Positions 6,996 through 15,799 of a DNA stretch of 41,673 bases are shown here, piece after piece; position 1 is the stretch's first letter; each line of letters begins with the position of its first letter. The notes beneath the pieces were generated by a model, which made no database searches, was not told the DNA's origin, and worked only from the letters and a program-made list of their open reading frames with translations. The stretch is taken from NCBI RefSeq assembly GCF_011049865.1, contig NZ_DRGY01000039.1, positions 1-41,673 on the forward strand, read 5' to 3'. The translations under genes and the position numbers were made by a program. The stretch is from Marinobacter antarcticus. GTDB lineage: Bacteria; Pseudomonadota; Gammaproteobacteria; Pseudomonadales; Oleiphilaceae.

Positions 6996-7444
6996 TCGAT
7001 CGCATGCAGAACCCGGCGAACCTGCCTAGCGCCTAGATCCGTGTCGCAGAGAGCGAAAGGAGGCTCACCCCCCAGCGCATCGTTGGGGATCGCTAACCAT
7101 TTGGCTGCAATTTTGTCGTCCTCAAACACATCACGCGCTAATAATGCCACCTGCAACAGTCGATCGACACGCTCTGAAGCCACCGGATCCAGCGGTTTCC
7201 CATCTTTAAACCGGCGTTCTGCAGTGGAGGGCGATAGATTCAGCATGGTGCCTATGGTGCTGCGGTTGACGGCGAGCGCCGTACCGACCAATGCGATCAT
7301 CATTGCGGGAAGACCCGCTCGGATGATCTGGATCCGTTCAGCATCTTTCAAAGCTGAAATTTGCTCGGCTACGGTCCAAAAGCTGGCGTCAGATTGAGCC
7401 TCGGATTGACCTTTGAGTAGCTCGGGTAAATCTATCATGATCAT
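6977..7444 (-). CDS. Xre/MbcA/ParS-type antitoxin (DUF2384)
   Basis: 155 residues. The N-terminal half contains a helix-turn-helix (AVNRSTIGTMLNLSPSTAERR); the C-terminal half is the toxin-binding MbcA/ParS domain with RDVFEDDKIAAKWLAIPN, ALGGEPPFALCDTDLGARQV and the closing RVLHAIEWG. Such antitoxins neutralise RES NADases and repress their own operon. The ATG at 7444 is preferred over the one at 7438 because GAGG lies ten bases upstream of it. The start codon sits inside a 12-bp palindrome (7443-7454), a likely operator. Confidence 0.88.
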   Translation of the reverse strand: MIMIDLPELLKGQSEAQSDASFWTVAEQISALKDAERIQIIRAGLPAMMIALVGTALAVNRSTIGTMLNLSPSTAERRFKDGKPLDPVASERVDRLLQVALLARDVFEDDKIAAKWLAIPNDALGGEPPFALCDTDLGARQVRRVLHAIEWGNAA

Positions 7445-7486
7445 TAACGTTAATCCTCAAATGAGGTTTTGCGGTACTTCAAATGA
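7443..7486 (-). promoter_or_regulatory. Candidate autoregulatory operator of the RES/Xre operon
   Basis: ATTAACGTTAAT (7443-7454) is a perfect palindrome overlapping the antitoxin start. CCTCA-AA-TGAGG (7455-7466) adjoins it. The core TCAAATGA recurs at 7457-7464 and 7479-7486, exactly 22 bases apart. Paired sites on one helix face are typical of Xre-type repressor binding. The ribosome site lies within the same block. Confidence 0.5.
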
Positions 7487-7610
7487 TAGTCCTAATCTTG
7501 CAGCTAAACCATCTCCGTTTATCTAGACATGGACTGACGGTTTTGTACGCATTGGGACTCTGCGATCGACGCACCGAGTGGTACGCAGGTGTGGTTAACA
7601 TCTGTTACCA

Positions 7611-7898
7611 ATGCTCATTTTTCTGGGTACTCATAGAGACGTGCTCGTTCTTAACTTAATGAAGTCTTTGAATGGACTTAAGTCTCTGGCCATACATGAG
7701 ATCGAAGGCATGAAGCCAGCTCAGCTGAGCGGGTATGCAAAAATGATCGGAGACGTACCTACGAACCTGGAACATGCTCAGTCATTGGTTCGTGAAGGCC
7801 AGAAATTTTTTGAGCCTAGCAATCTCAAACTGTTGGAGCACCTTGGAGTGGATCCAAGATCTTTATCTATTATGATCAAAGACTTGGAAATTACCTGA
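7611..7898 (+). CDS. Hypothetical helical protein
   Basis: 95 residues from 7611, or 79 from the ATG at 7659 (MKSLNGLKSLAIHEIEG). The chain is predicted mostly helical, with MKPAQLSGYAKMIGDVPTNLEHAQSLVREGQKFF, and no Cys or catalytic motif. Neither start has a strong ribosome site. It lies immediately left of the first Xer-like site and divergent from the toxin-antitoxin operon. Composition looks protein-like, but the gene is unproven and no family is recognised. Confidence 0.4.
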   Translation: MLIFLGTHRDVLVLNLMKSLNGLKSLAIHEIEGMKPAQLSGYAKMIGDVPTNLEHAQSLVREGQKFFEPSNLKLLEHLGVDPRSLSIMIKDLEIT

Positions 7899-7923
7899 TG
7901 ACCTGAGTAGAGACAGGCCTATG

Positions 7924-7957
7924 GCTTCGTATAATGAGGCACGTCGTTATGTTAACT
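7924..7957 (+). other. Degenerate dif/pdif-like site A
   Basis: Left arm GCTTCGTATAA (7924-7934) resembles a XerC arm and right arm TTATGTTAACT (7947-7957) a XerD arm. The centre is 12 bases instead of the usual 6-8, so it may be a decayed or expanded site. The 13 bases CCTATGGCTTCG plus flank recur at site C (8479 onward). Confidence 0.35.
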
Positions 7958-7975
7958 CGCGACTGAAAGGAGATT

Positions 7976-8010
7976 GCAGGGTCGGAAAATGGTTTTCGTC
8001 CCGGCCCTGC
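7976..8010. terminator. GC-rich hairpin between Xer-like sites A and B
   Basis: GCAGGGTCGG (7976-7985) pairs with CCGGCCCTGC (8001-8010) with one G-U pair and an AAAA/TTTT inner region. No poly-T follows directly (TATTTAG). It may terminate transcription entering the small module or belong to the recombination site context. Confidence 0.35.
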
Positions 8011-8011
8011 T

Positions 8012-8040
8012 ATTTAGCATAACGTCGGATTATGCGATGC
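8012..8040 (-). other. dif/pdif-like site B, inverted orientation
   Basis: Read on the minus strand: left arm GCATCGCATAA (XerC-like, 8040-8030), seven-base centre, right arm TTATGCTAAAT (XerD-like, 8022-8012). The right arm differs from the E. coli dif arm TTATGTTAAAT at one base. It faces site C in inverted orientation across the gene at 8116-8331. Confidence 0.5.
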
Positions 8041-8050
8041 CTTTTCGCTT

Positions 8051-8088
8051 AATTAGTTGCTGTTTAGTGTTCAATTAGTTGTTATGAT
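8051..8088 (+). promoter_or_regulatory. Direct repeat and -10 element upstream of 8116 gene
   Basis: AATTAGTTG occurs at 8051-8059 and 8073-8081, 22 bases apart, just before a consensus-like -10 TATGAT (8083-8088). The repeat would place a dimeric regulator over the promoter. No clear -35 box is seen. Confidence 0.4.
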
Positions 8089-8115
8089 GGTCCCATCTTA
8101 ACAGGAGTACAAGAC

Positions 8116-8331
8116 ATGGGCCGCATGACAAAAACCAGCAAGCAGAACCTGACCGTTGCCGACACCTGCGGTTTTTCAGCCGCTGCTCCCGGCGTGCTGG
8201 TTTGGGTTAGTCGTAATGGAAACCGTGCTTTTCTTCATGACTCTGAATCGCCGCTCGTATACCCGACAGAAGCTCTTGCTCGTCGGGCTATTCGTCGCGT
8301 TCGCCCTGACCTTCAACCATCTACTATCTAA
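8116..8331 (+). CDS. 71-residue protein of unknown function inside a pdif-like module
   Basis: ATG at 8116 with AGGAG nine bases upstream and a -10 TATGAT at 8083. The product begins with a polar segment, then AAAPGVLVWVSRNGNRAFLHD and ends ALARRAIRRVRPDLQPSTI, a basic C-terminal helix. It has no recognisable domain. A longer overlapping frame (8156-8509) is hydrophobic but lacks a ribosome site. The gene is followed by a good terminator (8341-8376) and bracketed by inverted Xer-like sites B and C, so it may be the cargo of a small mobile module. Confidence 0.5.
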   Translation: MGRMTKTSKQNLTVADTCGFSAAAPGVLVWVSRNGNRAFLHDSESPLVYPTEALARRAIRRVRPDLQPSTI

Positions 8332-8340
8332 TCACAACAA

Positions 8341-8376
8341 AGCCTCTGACGGCCTTACAGCCACTCAGGGGCTTTT
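8341..8376 (+). terminator. Rho-independent terminator of the 8116 gene
   Basis: AGCCTCTGA (8341-8349) pairs with TCAGGGGCT (8365-8373), one G-U pair, with an inner GGC/GCC, followed by TTTT (8373-8376). Confidence 0.65.
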
Positions 8377-8483
8377 CGCGTTCTTATCCCTATCCAACAC
8401 CGACTGTGAGCGGAGCGACCAACGATCCCAGCCCTGGCATCACCAACCCTTCACCGCCAGCAACCTATTAACGAAGCGCCTAT

Positions 8484-8511
8484 GGCTTCGCATACATACA
8501 TTATGTTAAAT
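8484..8511 (+). other. dif/pdif-like site C
   Basis: A 28-bp site: left arm GGCTTCGCATA (8484-8494), six-base centre, right arm TTATGTTAAAT (8501-8511). The right arm is identical to the XerD arm of E. coli dif. If the left arm is aligned on TTCGCATA, the centre is one base shorter than normal. Sites B and C form an inverted pair around 8116-8331, the arrangement described for pdif modules in Acinetobacter plasmids. Confidence 0.55.
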
Positions 8512-8606
8512 ATTCTTATTCTAATAGTTTATCAAGCAGGTCAGATCATTCCTTATTTAAATAGGTGGACGTGTTAAACGATTCAACCGGTCCGACGAAT
8601 CCGAAG

Positions 8607-9017
8607 CTAACTAGCCTTTGAAACACGCTGGGAAAGAATATCGATGATAGGGCATTCCGGCACGCTCTCTCCGCTACACTGACTTGCCATCGCCGCCAAT
8701 GCTTGCTCTATGCGGCGAAGGTCGTCGATTTTGCGCTGAATATCATCAATATGACAGAGCGCGAGCTCCTGGACTTGAGCGCATGTGTAGTGCCCTCTCT
8801 CGACTAGCGACAATAGACTCTGCACTTCATCTAGCGTGAAACCTAGCCCACGGGCGCGACGAATGAAGTTGAGTCGAGTGACATGGCTTTCTTCATAGAG
8901 CCGATATCCGTTCTCGCTTCGTGGTGGGCTCGGCAAAAGGTTGATCCGCTCATAGTAACGAATGGTTTCGATATTACAGCTGGTCCGCTTGGCCAGTTCT
9001 CCTCGACGCAATGACAT
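8607..9017 (-). CDS. merR: MerR, mercury-responsive transcription regulator
   Basis: 136 residues: N-terminal MerR winged helix (GELAKRTSCNIETIRYYER, NGYRLY), a long dimerisation helix and the mercury loop. The three Hg(II)-binding cysteines of MerR are conserved as Cys79 (HYTC), Cys114 (SQC) and Cys122 (PEC, followed by PIIDIL), which separates it from CueR/ZntR-type relatives. GGGGGAG is seven bases before the ATG. It is divergent from merT and overlooks the classic 19-bp-spacer promoter at 9034-9064. In the family it represses without Hg(II) and twists the promoter to activate with Hg(II). Confidence 0.92.
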   Translation of the reverse strand: MSLRRGELAKRTSCNIETIRYYERINLLPSPPRSENGYRLYEESHVTRLNFIRRARGLGFTLDEVQSLLSLVERGHYTCAQVQELALCHIDDIQRKIDDLRRIEQALAAMASQCSGESVPECPIIDILSQRVSKAS

Positions 9018-9033
9018 CGCTTAGCTCCCCCTC

Positions 9034-9064
9034 TTGACCCTGTAGTAAGTACAGGGACTAGTGT
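9034..9064 (+). promoter_or_regulatory. mer operator/promoter
   Basis: -35 TTGACC (9034-9039), a perfect dyad CCCTGTA-GTAAG-TACAGGG (9038-9056) and a -10 TAGTGT (9059-9064) after a 19-base spacer. The over-long spacer containing the dyad is diagnostic of MerR-family promoters. It drives merT onward; merR is read divergently from the same region. Confidence 0.88.
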
Positions 9065-9091
9065 AACTGTTTCCTGAGCGAGAGATTCAAA

Positions 9092-9496
9092 ATGGAAACC
9101 CACAAAGGCAAGACGGCTTATTTAGGCGAGCAAGCCAGAACAAATCGGATTTGGCACAAAGGCCTACTGGCAAGTGGCGGCCTGATTAGTGCGGTTCTCG
9201 CCTCCTCCTGTTGCATCCTACCGCTGGTGCTGCTTTCGCTGGGCATCGGCGGAGCCTGGATGAGCAATCTCACGGCGCTTGAGCCCTACCAGCCCTACTT
9301 CCTCCTCGCCGCTCTGGTGATGCTCGGTGCCAGTTTCTACAACGCTTACCGTAAACCCAACAGTGCCTGCGGCACGGATGGCTACTGCCGCACCCCCTTG
9401 GCAGAGCGGGTAATCAAGGTCGCGCTTTGGACCGCGACGGCACTCGTCGTGTTGGCGCTCGCTTGGCCGTATGCCGCCCCGCTCTTCCTGGGCTAA
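9092..9496 (+). CDS. merT: MerT, mercuric ion inner-membrane transporter
   Basis: 134 residues with three hydrophobic helices. The vicinal Cys40-Cys41 pair in the first helix (LASSCCILPLVLLSLGIGGAWM) accepts Hg(II) from MerP; Cys93 and Cys99 lie in the cytoplasmic loop (SACGTDGYC) and pass it to MerA, as known for MerT. It is somewhat longer than the common 116-residue form because of an N-terminal polar extension. A GAGAG ribosome site precedes the ATG. First gene of the mer operon. Confidence 0.95.
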   Translation: METHKGKTAYLGEQARTNRIWHKGLLASGGLISAVLASSCCILPLVLLSLGIGGAWMSNLTALEPYQPYFLLAALVMLGASFYNAYRKPNSACGTDGYCRTPLAERVIKVALWTATALVVLALAWPYAAPLFLG

Positions 9497-9521
9497 ATCC
9501 ATCTTGACTTGAGAGCCTGTT

Positions 9522-9830
9522 ATGAAGATTTATACTTTGATCTGCATCTGTCTTTTGACCGTAGCGAGCATGGGCAAGGCTTTCGCCGCGCAGCAGACCG
9601 TGACCCTTGCCGTTGACAATATGACCTGTTCCACCTGCCCCTACACCGTTAAAAAGGCACTTAGCCAAGTGCCTGGCGTGGAGAAGGCCACGGCTTCTTT
9701 CGAGGATAAAACCGCTACGGTGACCTTCGATGACACCAAGGCCAGTGTTGCAGATTTGACTACCGCGACGAGGAATGCAGGGCACCCGTCGCGCCGGGTC
9801 TCTGAGAAGTTCGAGGAACTAGCCCAGTAA
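9522..9830 (+). CDS. merP: MerP, periplasmic mercury-binding protein
   Basis: 102 residues: signal peptide (about 1-22) and one HMA domain with the Hg(II)-binding motif MTCSTC (Cys36, Cys39). Typical MerP has GMTCAAC and ends near YPSS; here the residue before MTC is Asn and the C-terminus is extended by about ten residues (RRVSEKFEELAQ). It scavenges Hg(II) in the periplasm and hands it to MerT. It lies 25 bases downstream of merT with GAGAG upstream. Confidence 0.93.
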   Translation: MKIYTLICICLLTVASMGKAFAAQQTVTLAVDNMTCSTCPYTVKKALSQVPGVEKATASFEDKTATVTFDDTKASVADLTTATRNAGHPSRRVSEKFEELAQ

Positions 9831-9859
9831 AAAGCCGTGGCGTTCTCCCCGCTGAAATC

Positions 9860-10047
9860 GTGGGTACGGTGATTGTTGCGTTGTGCTGTTTCACGCCCGT
9901 GCTGTGGTATTACTCGCGGTAGTAGGGCTATCGGCCTGGCTGGGATATCTCGACCCGGTGCTATTGCCAGCGTTAGCGACTTTTGTCGGGATTGTTTTCT
10001 ACGCCTTGCACCGCCGTGGCGCGAGCCACAGCGATAAAAACCCCTGA
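9860..10047 (+). pseudogene. merF: merF, frameshifted mercury transporter
   Basis: The DNA between merP and merA encodes MerF in two frames. The first frame gives VALCCFTPVL, the Cys-Cys membrane motif of MerF; the second continues VVLLAVVGLSAWLGYLDPVL and LPALATFVGIVFYALHRR, the remainder of the family pattern, ending TGA 10045-10047. Restoring one G near 9903-9904 joins them into a normal two-helix MerF. So a single-base deletion, or a sequencing error, breaks the gene. The start is unclear (GTG at 9860 is in frame). MerT can supply transport without it. Confidence 0.8.
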
Positions 10048-11691
<1,644 letters not shown>

Positions 11692-11763
11692 ATGTTTAAG
11701 AGGGAGCGATCACGCTAGTCGCGAGGATGTACAACCAATCACACGGGTCTTACGGGCGCAGTG

Positions 11764-11793
11764 TTGAAGCTGTATGAAGTACAGGCCTATGCT
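11764..11793 (+). promoter_or_regulatory. Second MerR-type operator/promoter
   Basis: TTGAAG (11764-11769) is followed by a dyad CTGTA-TGAAG-TACAG (11770-11784) with the same 5-base centre and core arms as the mer operator, then TATGCT (11788-11793) after an 18-base spacer. It lies 157 bases upstream of the flavoprotein gene at 11950. No second merR gene is nearby, so MerR at 8607 is the obvious candidate regulator. Confidence 0.6.
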
Positions 11794-11949
11794 GACTTTT
11801 CAACATAACGCGTCCGAGCGACCGCCTGGCGAATCTTATTTCGGCAGCGAGCGAGTACGCGGCTGATCATCGAGGCGAGATTTCGCTAACGTCAACCAAT
11901 ACCGCGGCCCACGTTTACAGGTCCCCGGTTCAGCTAAGGAGACAACAGC

Positions 11950-13296
11950 ATGGCGAAACATTACGACCTTATTGCCATTGGTACTGGCACCGCCGCCAAG
12001 ATGGTTACTATGCGCGCACTAGCCGCGAACTGGCGTATCGCGATTGTGGATTCCCGACCTTATGGCGGAACCTGCGCCCTGCGTGGTTGTGACCCGAAAA
12101 AAATGATGATTCAAGGTGCCAAGGCCCTGGATCATGTTCACCGGATGCAGGGAAAGGGCGTGGCAGGCGAGGTCAGTATCGACTGGGCTGATCTGGTCCG
12201 CTTCAAACGGGGGTTTACCGACCCCATACCACAGAAAAACGAGCACAGCTTCCAAAACAAAGGAATCGAAACTTATCATGGGCAAGCTCGCTTCACCGGC
12301 CCCAATAGCGTCGAAGTTGACGGACATATCCTGGAAGCGCGGCATGTGTTGATTGCCTCCGGAGCCGAGCCAGTCGAGCTGGGGATCCCCGGCGAGGAAC
12401 ACCTAATAGACAATGAAGGGTTTCTGGCACTGGAAAAACTACCCTCGCGAATTGTCCTGGTCGGCGGGGGATATATTGCCGCCGAGTTTTCCCATCTTGC
12501 CGCGCGCTCTGGCGCGCATGTGACCATTCTCCAGCGCGGTGGACGGATGCTGAAGCACTTCGACCCGGACCTGGTGGATTGGCTGATGGAGGCTTTCCGC
12601 AGTCAGGGCATCGACGTAAGGACCCAAACCAACGTGGAAGCCATTGAGAAAACGGCATTCGGTTACAACGTGCATGTATCCTCGAACGGCAAAACGGGTA
12701 CCGTTGAAGCGGATCTGGTTGTTCATGCCTCTGGGAGAGTACCCGCACTCAAGGATCTTAATCTGGAAGCGGCCGGCGTAGAGACTGAGAAAGGCCGGCT
12801 ATTACTGAACGAGCACCTGCAGAGTATATCGAATACGGCAGTCTATGCGGCCGGTGATGCCGCCCAGGTGGGGCCTCCCCTCACGCCCGTATCGAGTCAC
12901 GACGCCAAGGTGGTAGCCGCCCATCTGATCGATGGCAAGTGTGCCAAACCGGACTACGCCGGTGTGCCGAGTGTCGCTTTTACGATCCCGCCCATTGCGT
13001 CGGCCGGGCTCAACGAAGCACAGGCTAGTGAACAGGGGCTACGGTTTCGCGTCTCAAGCCAGCGCGCTCCGGATTGGTTTACCGCGCGTCAAGCCGCCGA
13101 ACCGGTCTATGGCTTCAAGATCCTGATAGAGGAAGAAACCGAGCGCGTGTTGGGAGCTCACCTCGTTGGGCCCAACGTTGATGAGGTTATCAACCTGTTC
13201 GCATTGGCTATTCGTCACGGGCTGACCACTATGGATCTCAAAACAACAATGTTTGCCTACCCAACGGGGGCTTCCGACATAGGATCGATGCTGTAA
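11950..13296 (+). CDS. Glutathione-reductase-like pyridine nucleotide-disulfide oxidoreductase
   Basis: 448 residues of the class I disulfide reductase fold: FAD motif LIAIGTGTAAKMV, redox pair Cys42/Cys47 in GGTCALRGCDPKK, NAD(P) motif VLVGGGYIAAEFSHLAARSG followed by an Arg typical of NADPH use, FAD motif VYAAGDAA, and a C-terminal interface domain. It lacks the HMA domain and C-terminal Cys pair of MerA and has no His-Glu pair in the usual HP..E context at the end (it reads YPTGASDIG), so it is neither a standard MerA nor a standard glutathione reductase. Placed behind its own MerR-type promoter, it may restore thiols under mercury stress. Confidence 0.8.
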   Translation: MAKHYDLIAIGTGTAAKMVTMRALAANWRIAIVDSRPYGGTCALRGCDPKKMMIQGAKALDHVHRMQGKGVAGEVSIDWADLVRFKRGFTDPIPQKNEHSFQNKGIETYHGQARFTGPNSVEVDGHILEARHVLIASGAEPVELGIPGEEHLIDNEGFLALEKLPSRIVLVGGGYIAAEFSHLAARSGAHVTILQRGGRMLKHFDPDLVDWLMEAFRSQGIDVRTQTNVEAIEKTAFGYNVHVSSNGKTGTVEADLVVHASGRVPALKDLNLEAAGVETEKGRLLLNEHLQSISNTAVYAAGDAAQVGPPLTPVSSHDAKVVAAHLIDGKCAKPDYAGVPSVAFTIPPIASAGLNEAQASEQGLRFRVSSQRAPDWFTARQAAEPVYGFKILIEEETERVLGAHLVGPNVDEVINLFALAIRHGLTTMDLKTTMFAYPTGASDIGSML

Positions 13297-13410
13297 CGGT
13301 AAGGTGCGAGTAATACGACAGAGTCGCAGAGCCAAAACTGGCGTCGTGAGCGATATTATTTGCGAGCAGGATAACGATAGGAGGCTGTGTAGCCTGCCGA
13401 TGCATGAGGG

Positions 13411-13989
13411 TCACTCTGATAGGCTCCCGTCGCTCGGGGTTAGTCTCAATAAGGCGGCATTCAGCGTCGGCCGGGTGACTTCAAAGTGTTGGCAGATCTC
13501 GGCTTTAGTGATGACGGGGTCGGCCAACATCGCAGCCGCCTTTCGAGCGTCACCCAATGTCATCTTGAATTTACGGCCCCCCTTTCTTCCTCGAGCACGG
13601 GCGGCGGCCAACCCTGCTTTGGTTCGTTCTTGGATGAGCGAGCGTTCGAACTCGGCCAGCCCACCGAAGATGTGGAAAATAAGTTTTCCGCCGGCGCTAG
13701 TGGTGTCGATGCTTTCAGTAAGCGATTTGAACCCTACCTGCTGTGCTTCAAGCTCTGAAACGATGGTCACCAGGTCCTTTAAGCTCCGGCCCAGGCGATC
13801 CAGTCGCCAGACCGTCAGCGTGTCACCCGGGCGCAAAATGTGAAGGCATTTTTCAAGCTCTGGTCGTTCTCGGGATGCCCCGCTCCCCTTCTCTTCGTAA
13901 ATCCGCTCACATCCGGCAGCCATCAGCGCGTCCAGCTGCAGCGACGTGTCTTGCTGAATTGTTGATACGCGCGCATATCCAATATTCAC
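13411..13989 (-). CDS. tnpR: TnpR-type serine resolvase
   Basis: 192 residues: catalytic Ser9 in IGYARVSTIQQDTSLQLDAL, arginines and motifs of the resolvase core (VWRLDRLGRSLKDL, GGLAEFERSLIQERTKAGLAAARARGRKGGR), then a C-terminal helix-turn-helix (TKAEICQHFEVTRPTLNAAL). It begins with GTG, with AGG nine bases upstream. Tn3-family resolvases recombine res sites to resolve cointegrates. No tnpA and no 38-bp terminal inverted repeats are visible, so it appears to be the leftover of a mercury transposon. A candidate res site lies upstream. Confidence 0.9.
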   Translation of the reverse strand: MNIGYARVSTIQQDTSLQLDALMAAGCERIYEEKGSGASRERPELEKCLHILRPGDTLTVWRLDRLGRSLKDLVTIVSELEAQQVGFKSLTESIDTTSAGGKLIFHIFGGLAEFERSLIQERTKAGLAAARARGRKGGRKFKMTLGDARKAAAMLADPVITKAEICQHFEVTRPTLNAALLRLTPSDGSLSE

Positions 13990-14170
13990 GATGCTTACCT
14001 AAAGAAAACGTACGTTTGGTTTCAATAGAATATTATATGCGTTTCTTTCGGTTTAAACGCAGCGCATCGCCAATTTTTTGGTCAAGGCAAATGATGTAAA
14101 GAAAACGGTGGTTTGATTTACAAAAATTTCTGCGCGCCTGTGGCTCAGCATATTGAAAGCCAAGTTCTGC
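13990..14170. other. Candidate res site upstream of tnpR
   Basis: The AT-rich region contains the perfect palindrome AAACGTACGTTT (14006-14017), AAAGAAAACG at 14001-14010 and again at 14098-14107, and the inverted form GTTTCTTTCGGTTT near 14041. Resolvases bind several partly symmetrical subsites next to tnpR, so this arrangement is suggestive. The subsites do not match a res consensus I can recall. Confidence 0.4.
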
Positions 14171-14332
14171 ATGTTAATTAGGGCTGAACGCCGATTCGAA
14201 GTCATGGTTGCTGCCGCTCGGCCATGCGTAACCTAACCTCCTCCGCCTCCTTTTTGGTGTGAATCCAGTCAACAAAAAACGACCTCGCCCAGGCGGTGCG
14301 TCTGTTACTGAAGTTCCATCCCACGTCTTTAC

Positions 14333-14348
14333 ATTACAAAATTGTAAT
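14333..14348 (+). promoter_or_regulatory. CopR/CzcR-type box upstream of the porin gene
   Basis: ATTACAAAATTGTAAT is a near-perfect 16-bp dyad: TTACA, four-base centre, TGTAA. It is the same form as the boxes upstream of the copper genes further right and lies 85 bases before the oprD-like ATG. The remaining 14110-14332 stretch shows no gene. Confidence 0.6.
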
Positions 14349-14432
14349 AATCTTGCATTGCTGGAAAGTTCCAAGAGGAATACGATTAAAACGTTAGATT
14401 TAAAAAAGTCTCCCTAATAAGACGAAAATCAA

Positions 14433-15761
14433 ATGAATAAAAAAATCAGCCTTTCATTAATTGCTTCATCCATACTCATCGCCGCTCACTCCGGGGCCAT
14501 CTCAGCACAAGAGCAAGCTGCTTCTGGCTTCCTAGACGGAAGCACCCTGTCGGTACTGAACCGGAACTTCTATTTTAATCGAGACGACCGCAATGGTCAG
14601 TTCAGCCCGAAAGGAACGGGATATTCGGAAGCGTGGGCGCACGGCGTAATAGCTAACTTCGAGTCCGGATTTACCGCAGGAACCGTTGGCTTTGGCCTGG
14701 ATGCTTTTGCAATGCTGGGCTTGAAGCTTGATACTGGCGATGGACGAAACGGTGCAGGCAGCACCTTTGACGTTCTTCCCACCGACAGCCAGGGCGAAGC
14801 TGTGGATGAGTACACAAAGTTCGGCGCGGCGGCAAAATTAAGCGCTTTTGACACAGTCGTTAAAGTCGGCGATGTGTTTCCGACGACCCCTGTAGTCCAT
14901 TATGGCGATTCCCGGCTACTTCCTGAAAGCTTCCGAGGCGTTACGCTTGTCAATACCCATATTGACGGGCTGACTGTGCAAAGCGGTCGGCTAAGCGGCA
15001 TGAGCCAACCAACCAGCAGCAGCATGGATGATGAGTTTGCGACATTTTACGCAGGTCCGGTTGATTCTCCCTGGGTCGCATATTTTGGGGGGGATTACAC
15101 TCTAAACCCTGCGCTAGGGTTCAGCTTGTATACGAGTCGCCTTAAGGACGCGTGGGATCAAAGTTATTTTGGTGCTTCTAGTGAACTGCCCTTGTCTGAA
15201 CAACTTTCGCTATTTGGCGGCGTAAATTATTACTCCGCCACCGACGAAGGAAAGAAACTACTCGGTGAATTTAACAACCAGATTTGGAGTGCTAGTGTAG
15301 GCATCGCGACCGAAACACACGGCGTCACATTGTCCCACCAGCGCAACCACGGAGACGATGATTTCGATTATCTTCGCCAGGCTGATTCAGTTTATCTGGA
15401 TCACTCGTTACAATATAGCGACTTTAATTCGCCAAAAGAGCGGTCATGGATGATTCGTTATGATCTCGATATGACTGAGTACGGCGTGCCGGGACTGTCA
15501 TTTATGACGCGCTACGCCACAGGAAGTGATGCAGATTACTCGGACGCTAACGCTGTGTATATGCGTGCAGATGCCAATGGAAACCCGCTAACTGATCAAA
15601 AGCGTTGGGAGAGAAATGTCGAGGCTCAATATATAGTGCAGACCGGAAGGCTTCAGGGTTTGTCTTTCAGGCTCCGCCAGGCTACGACACGAGCGACTGC
15701 TTTCGAGTCTGATCTTGATGAAGTCCGGGTTATCATCGCCTACCCGCTTGATATTATCTGA
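14433..15761 (+). CDS. OprD-family outer-membrane porin
   Basis: 442 residues with a signal peptide (cleaved about AISAQEQ) and an OprD-type beta-barrel: early FLDGSTLSVLNRNFYFNRD, the GVIANFESGFTAGTVGFGLDAF strand pair, RLLPESFRGV (family motif around residue 165) and a last strand ending in an aromatic-poor IIAYPLDII. OprD porins of Pseudomonas take up amino acids, peptides or aromatic acids and can admit carbapenems. Its substrate cannot be told. It has a metal-type response-regulator box upstream (14333) and a strong terminator downstream, so it is a single-gene unit probably controlled by copper or zinc signalling. Confidence 0.9.
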   Translation: MNKKISLSLIASSILIAAHSGAISAQEQAASGFLDGSTLSVLNRNFYFNRDDRNGQFSPKGTGYSEAWAHGVIANFESGFTAGTVGFGLDAFAMLGLKLDTGDGRNGAGSTFDVLPTDSQGEAVDEYTKFGAAAKLSAFDTVVKVGDVFPTTPVVHYGDSRLLPESFRGVTLVNTHIDGLTVQSGRLSGMSQPTSSSMDDEFATFYAGPVDSPWVAYFGGDYTLNPALGFSLYTSRLKDAWDQSYFGASSELPLSEQLSLFGGVNYYSATDEGKKLLGEFNNQIWSASVGIATETHGVTLSHQRNHGDDDFDYLRQADSVYLDHSLQYSDFNSPKERSWMIRYDLDMTEYGVPGLSFMTRYATGSDADYSDANAVYMRADANGNPLTDQKRWERNVEAQYIVQTGRLQGLSFRLRQATTRATAFESDLDEVRVIIAYPLDII

Positions 15762-15775
15762 TTGCGATTCAACAT

Positions 15776-15799
15776 GGGCGCCTACACGGCGCCCTTTTT
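15776..15799 (+). terminator. Rho-independent terminator of the porin gene
   Basis: GGGCGCC (15776-15782) and GGCGCCC (15788-15794) form a perfect 7-bp stem with a 5-base loop, followed by TTTTT. It also marks the end of the convergent czcD gene. Confidence 0.88.

Noticed and set aside
7926..7936. TTCGTATAATG resembling part of a loxP site
   Set aside because: Only one arm-like segment matches and the expected inverted arm is missing; a dif-like reading explains both arms better, and a chance match of this size is common.
8156..8509. 117-residue hydrophobic frame overlapping the 8116 gene
   Set aside because: No ribosome site, runs through a clear terminator and into Xer-like site C; the 8116 frame has a promoter, ribosome site and terminator.
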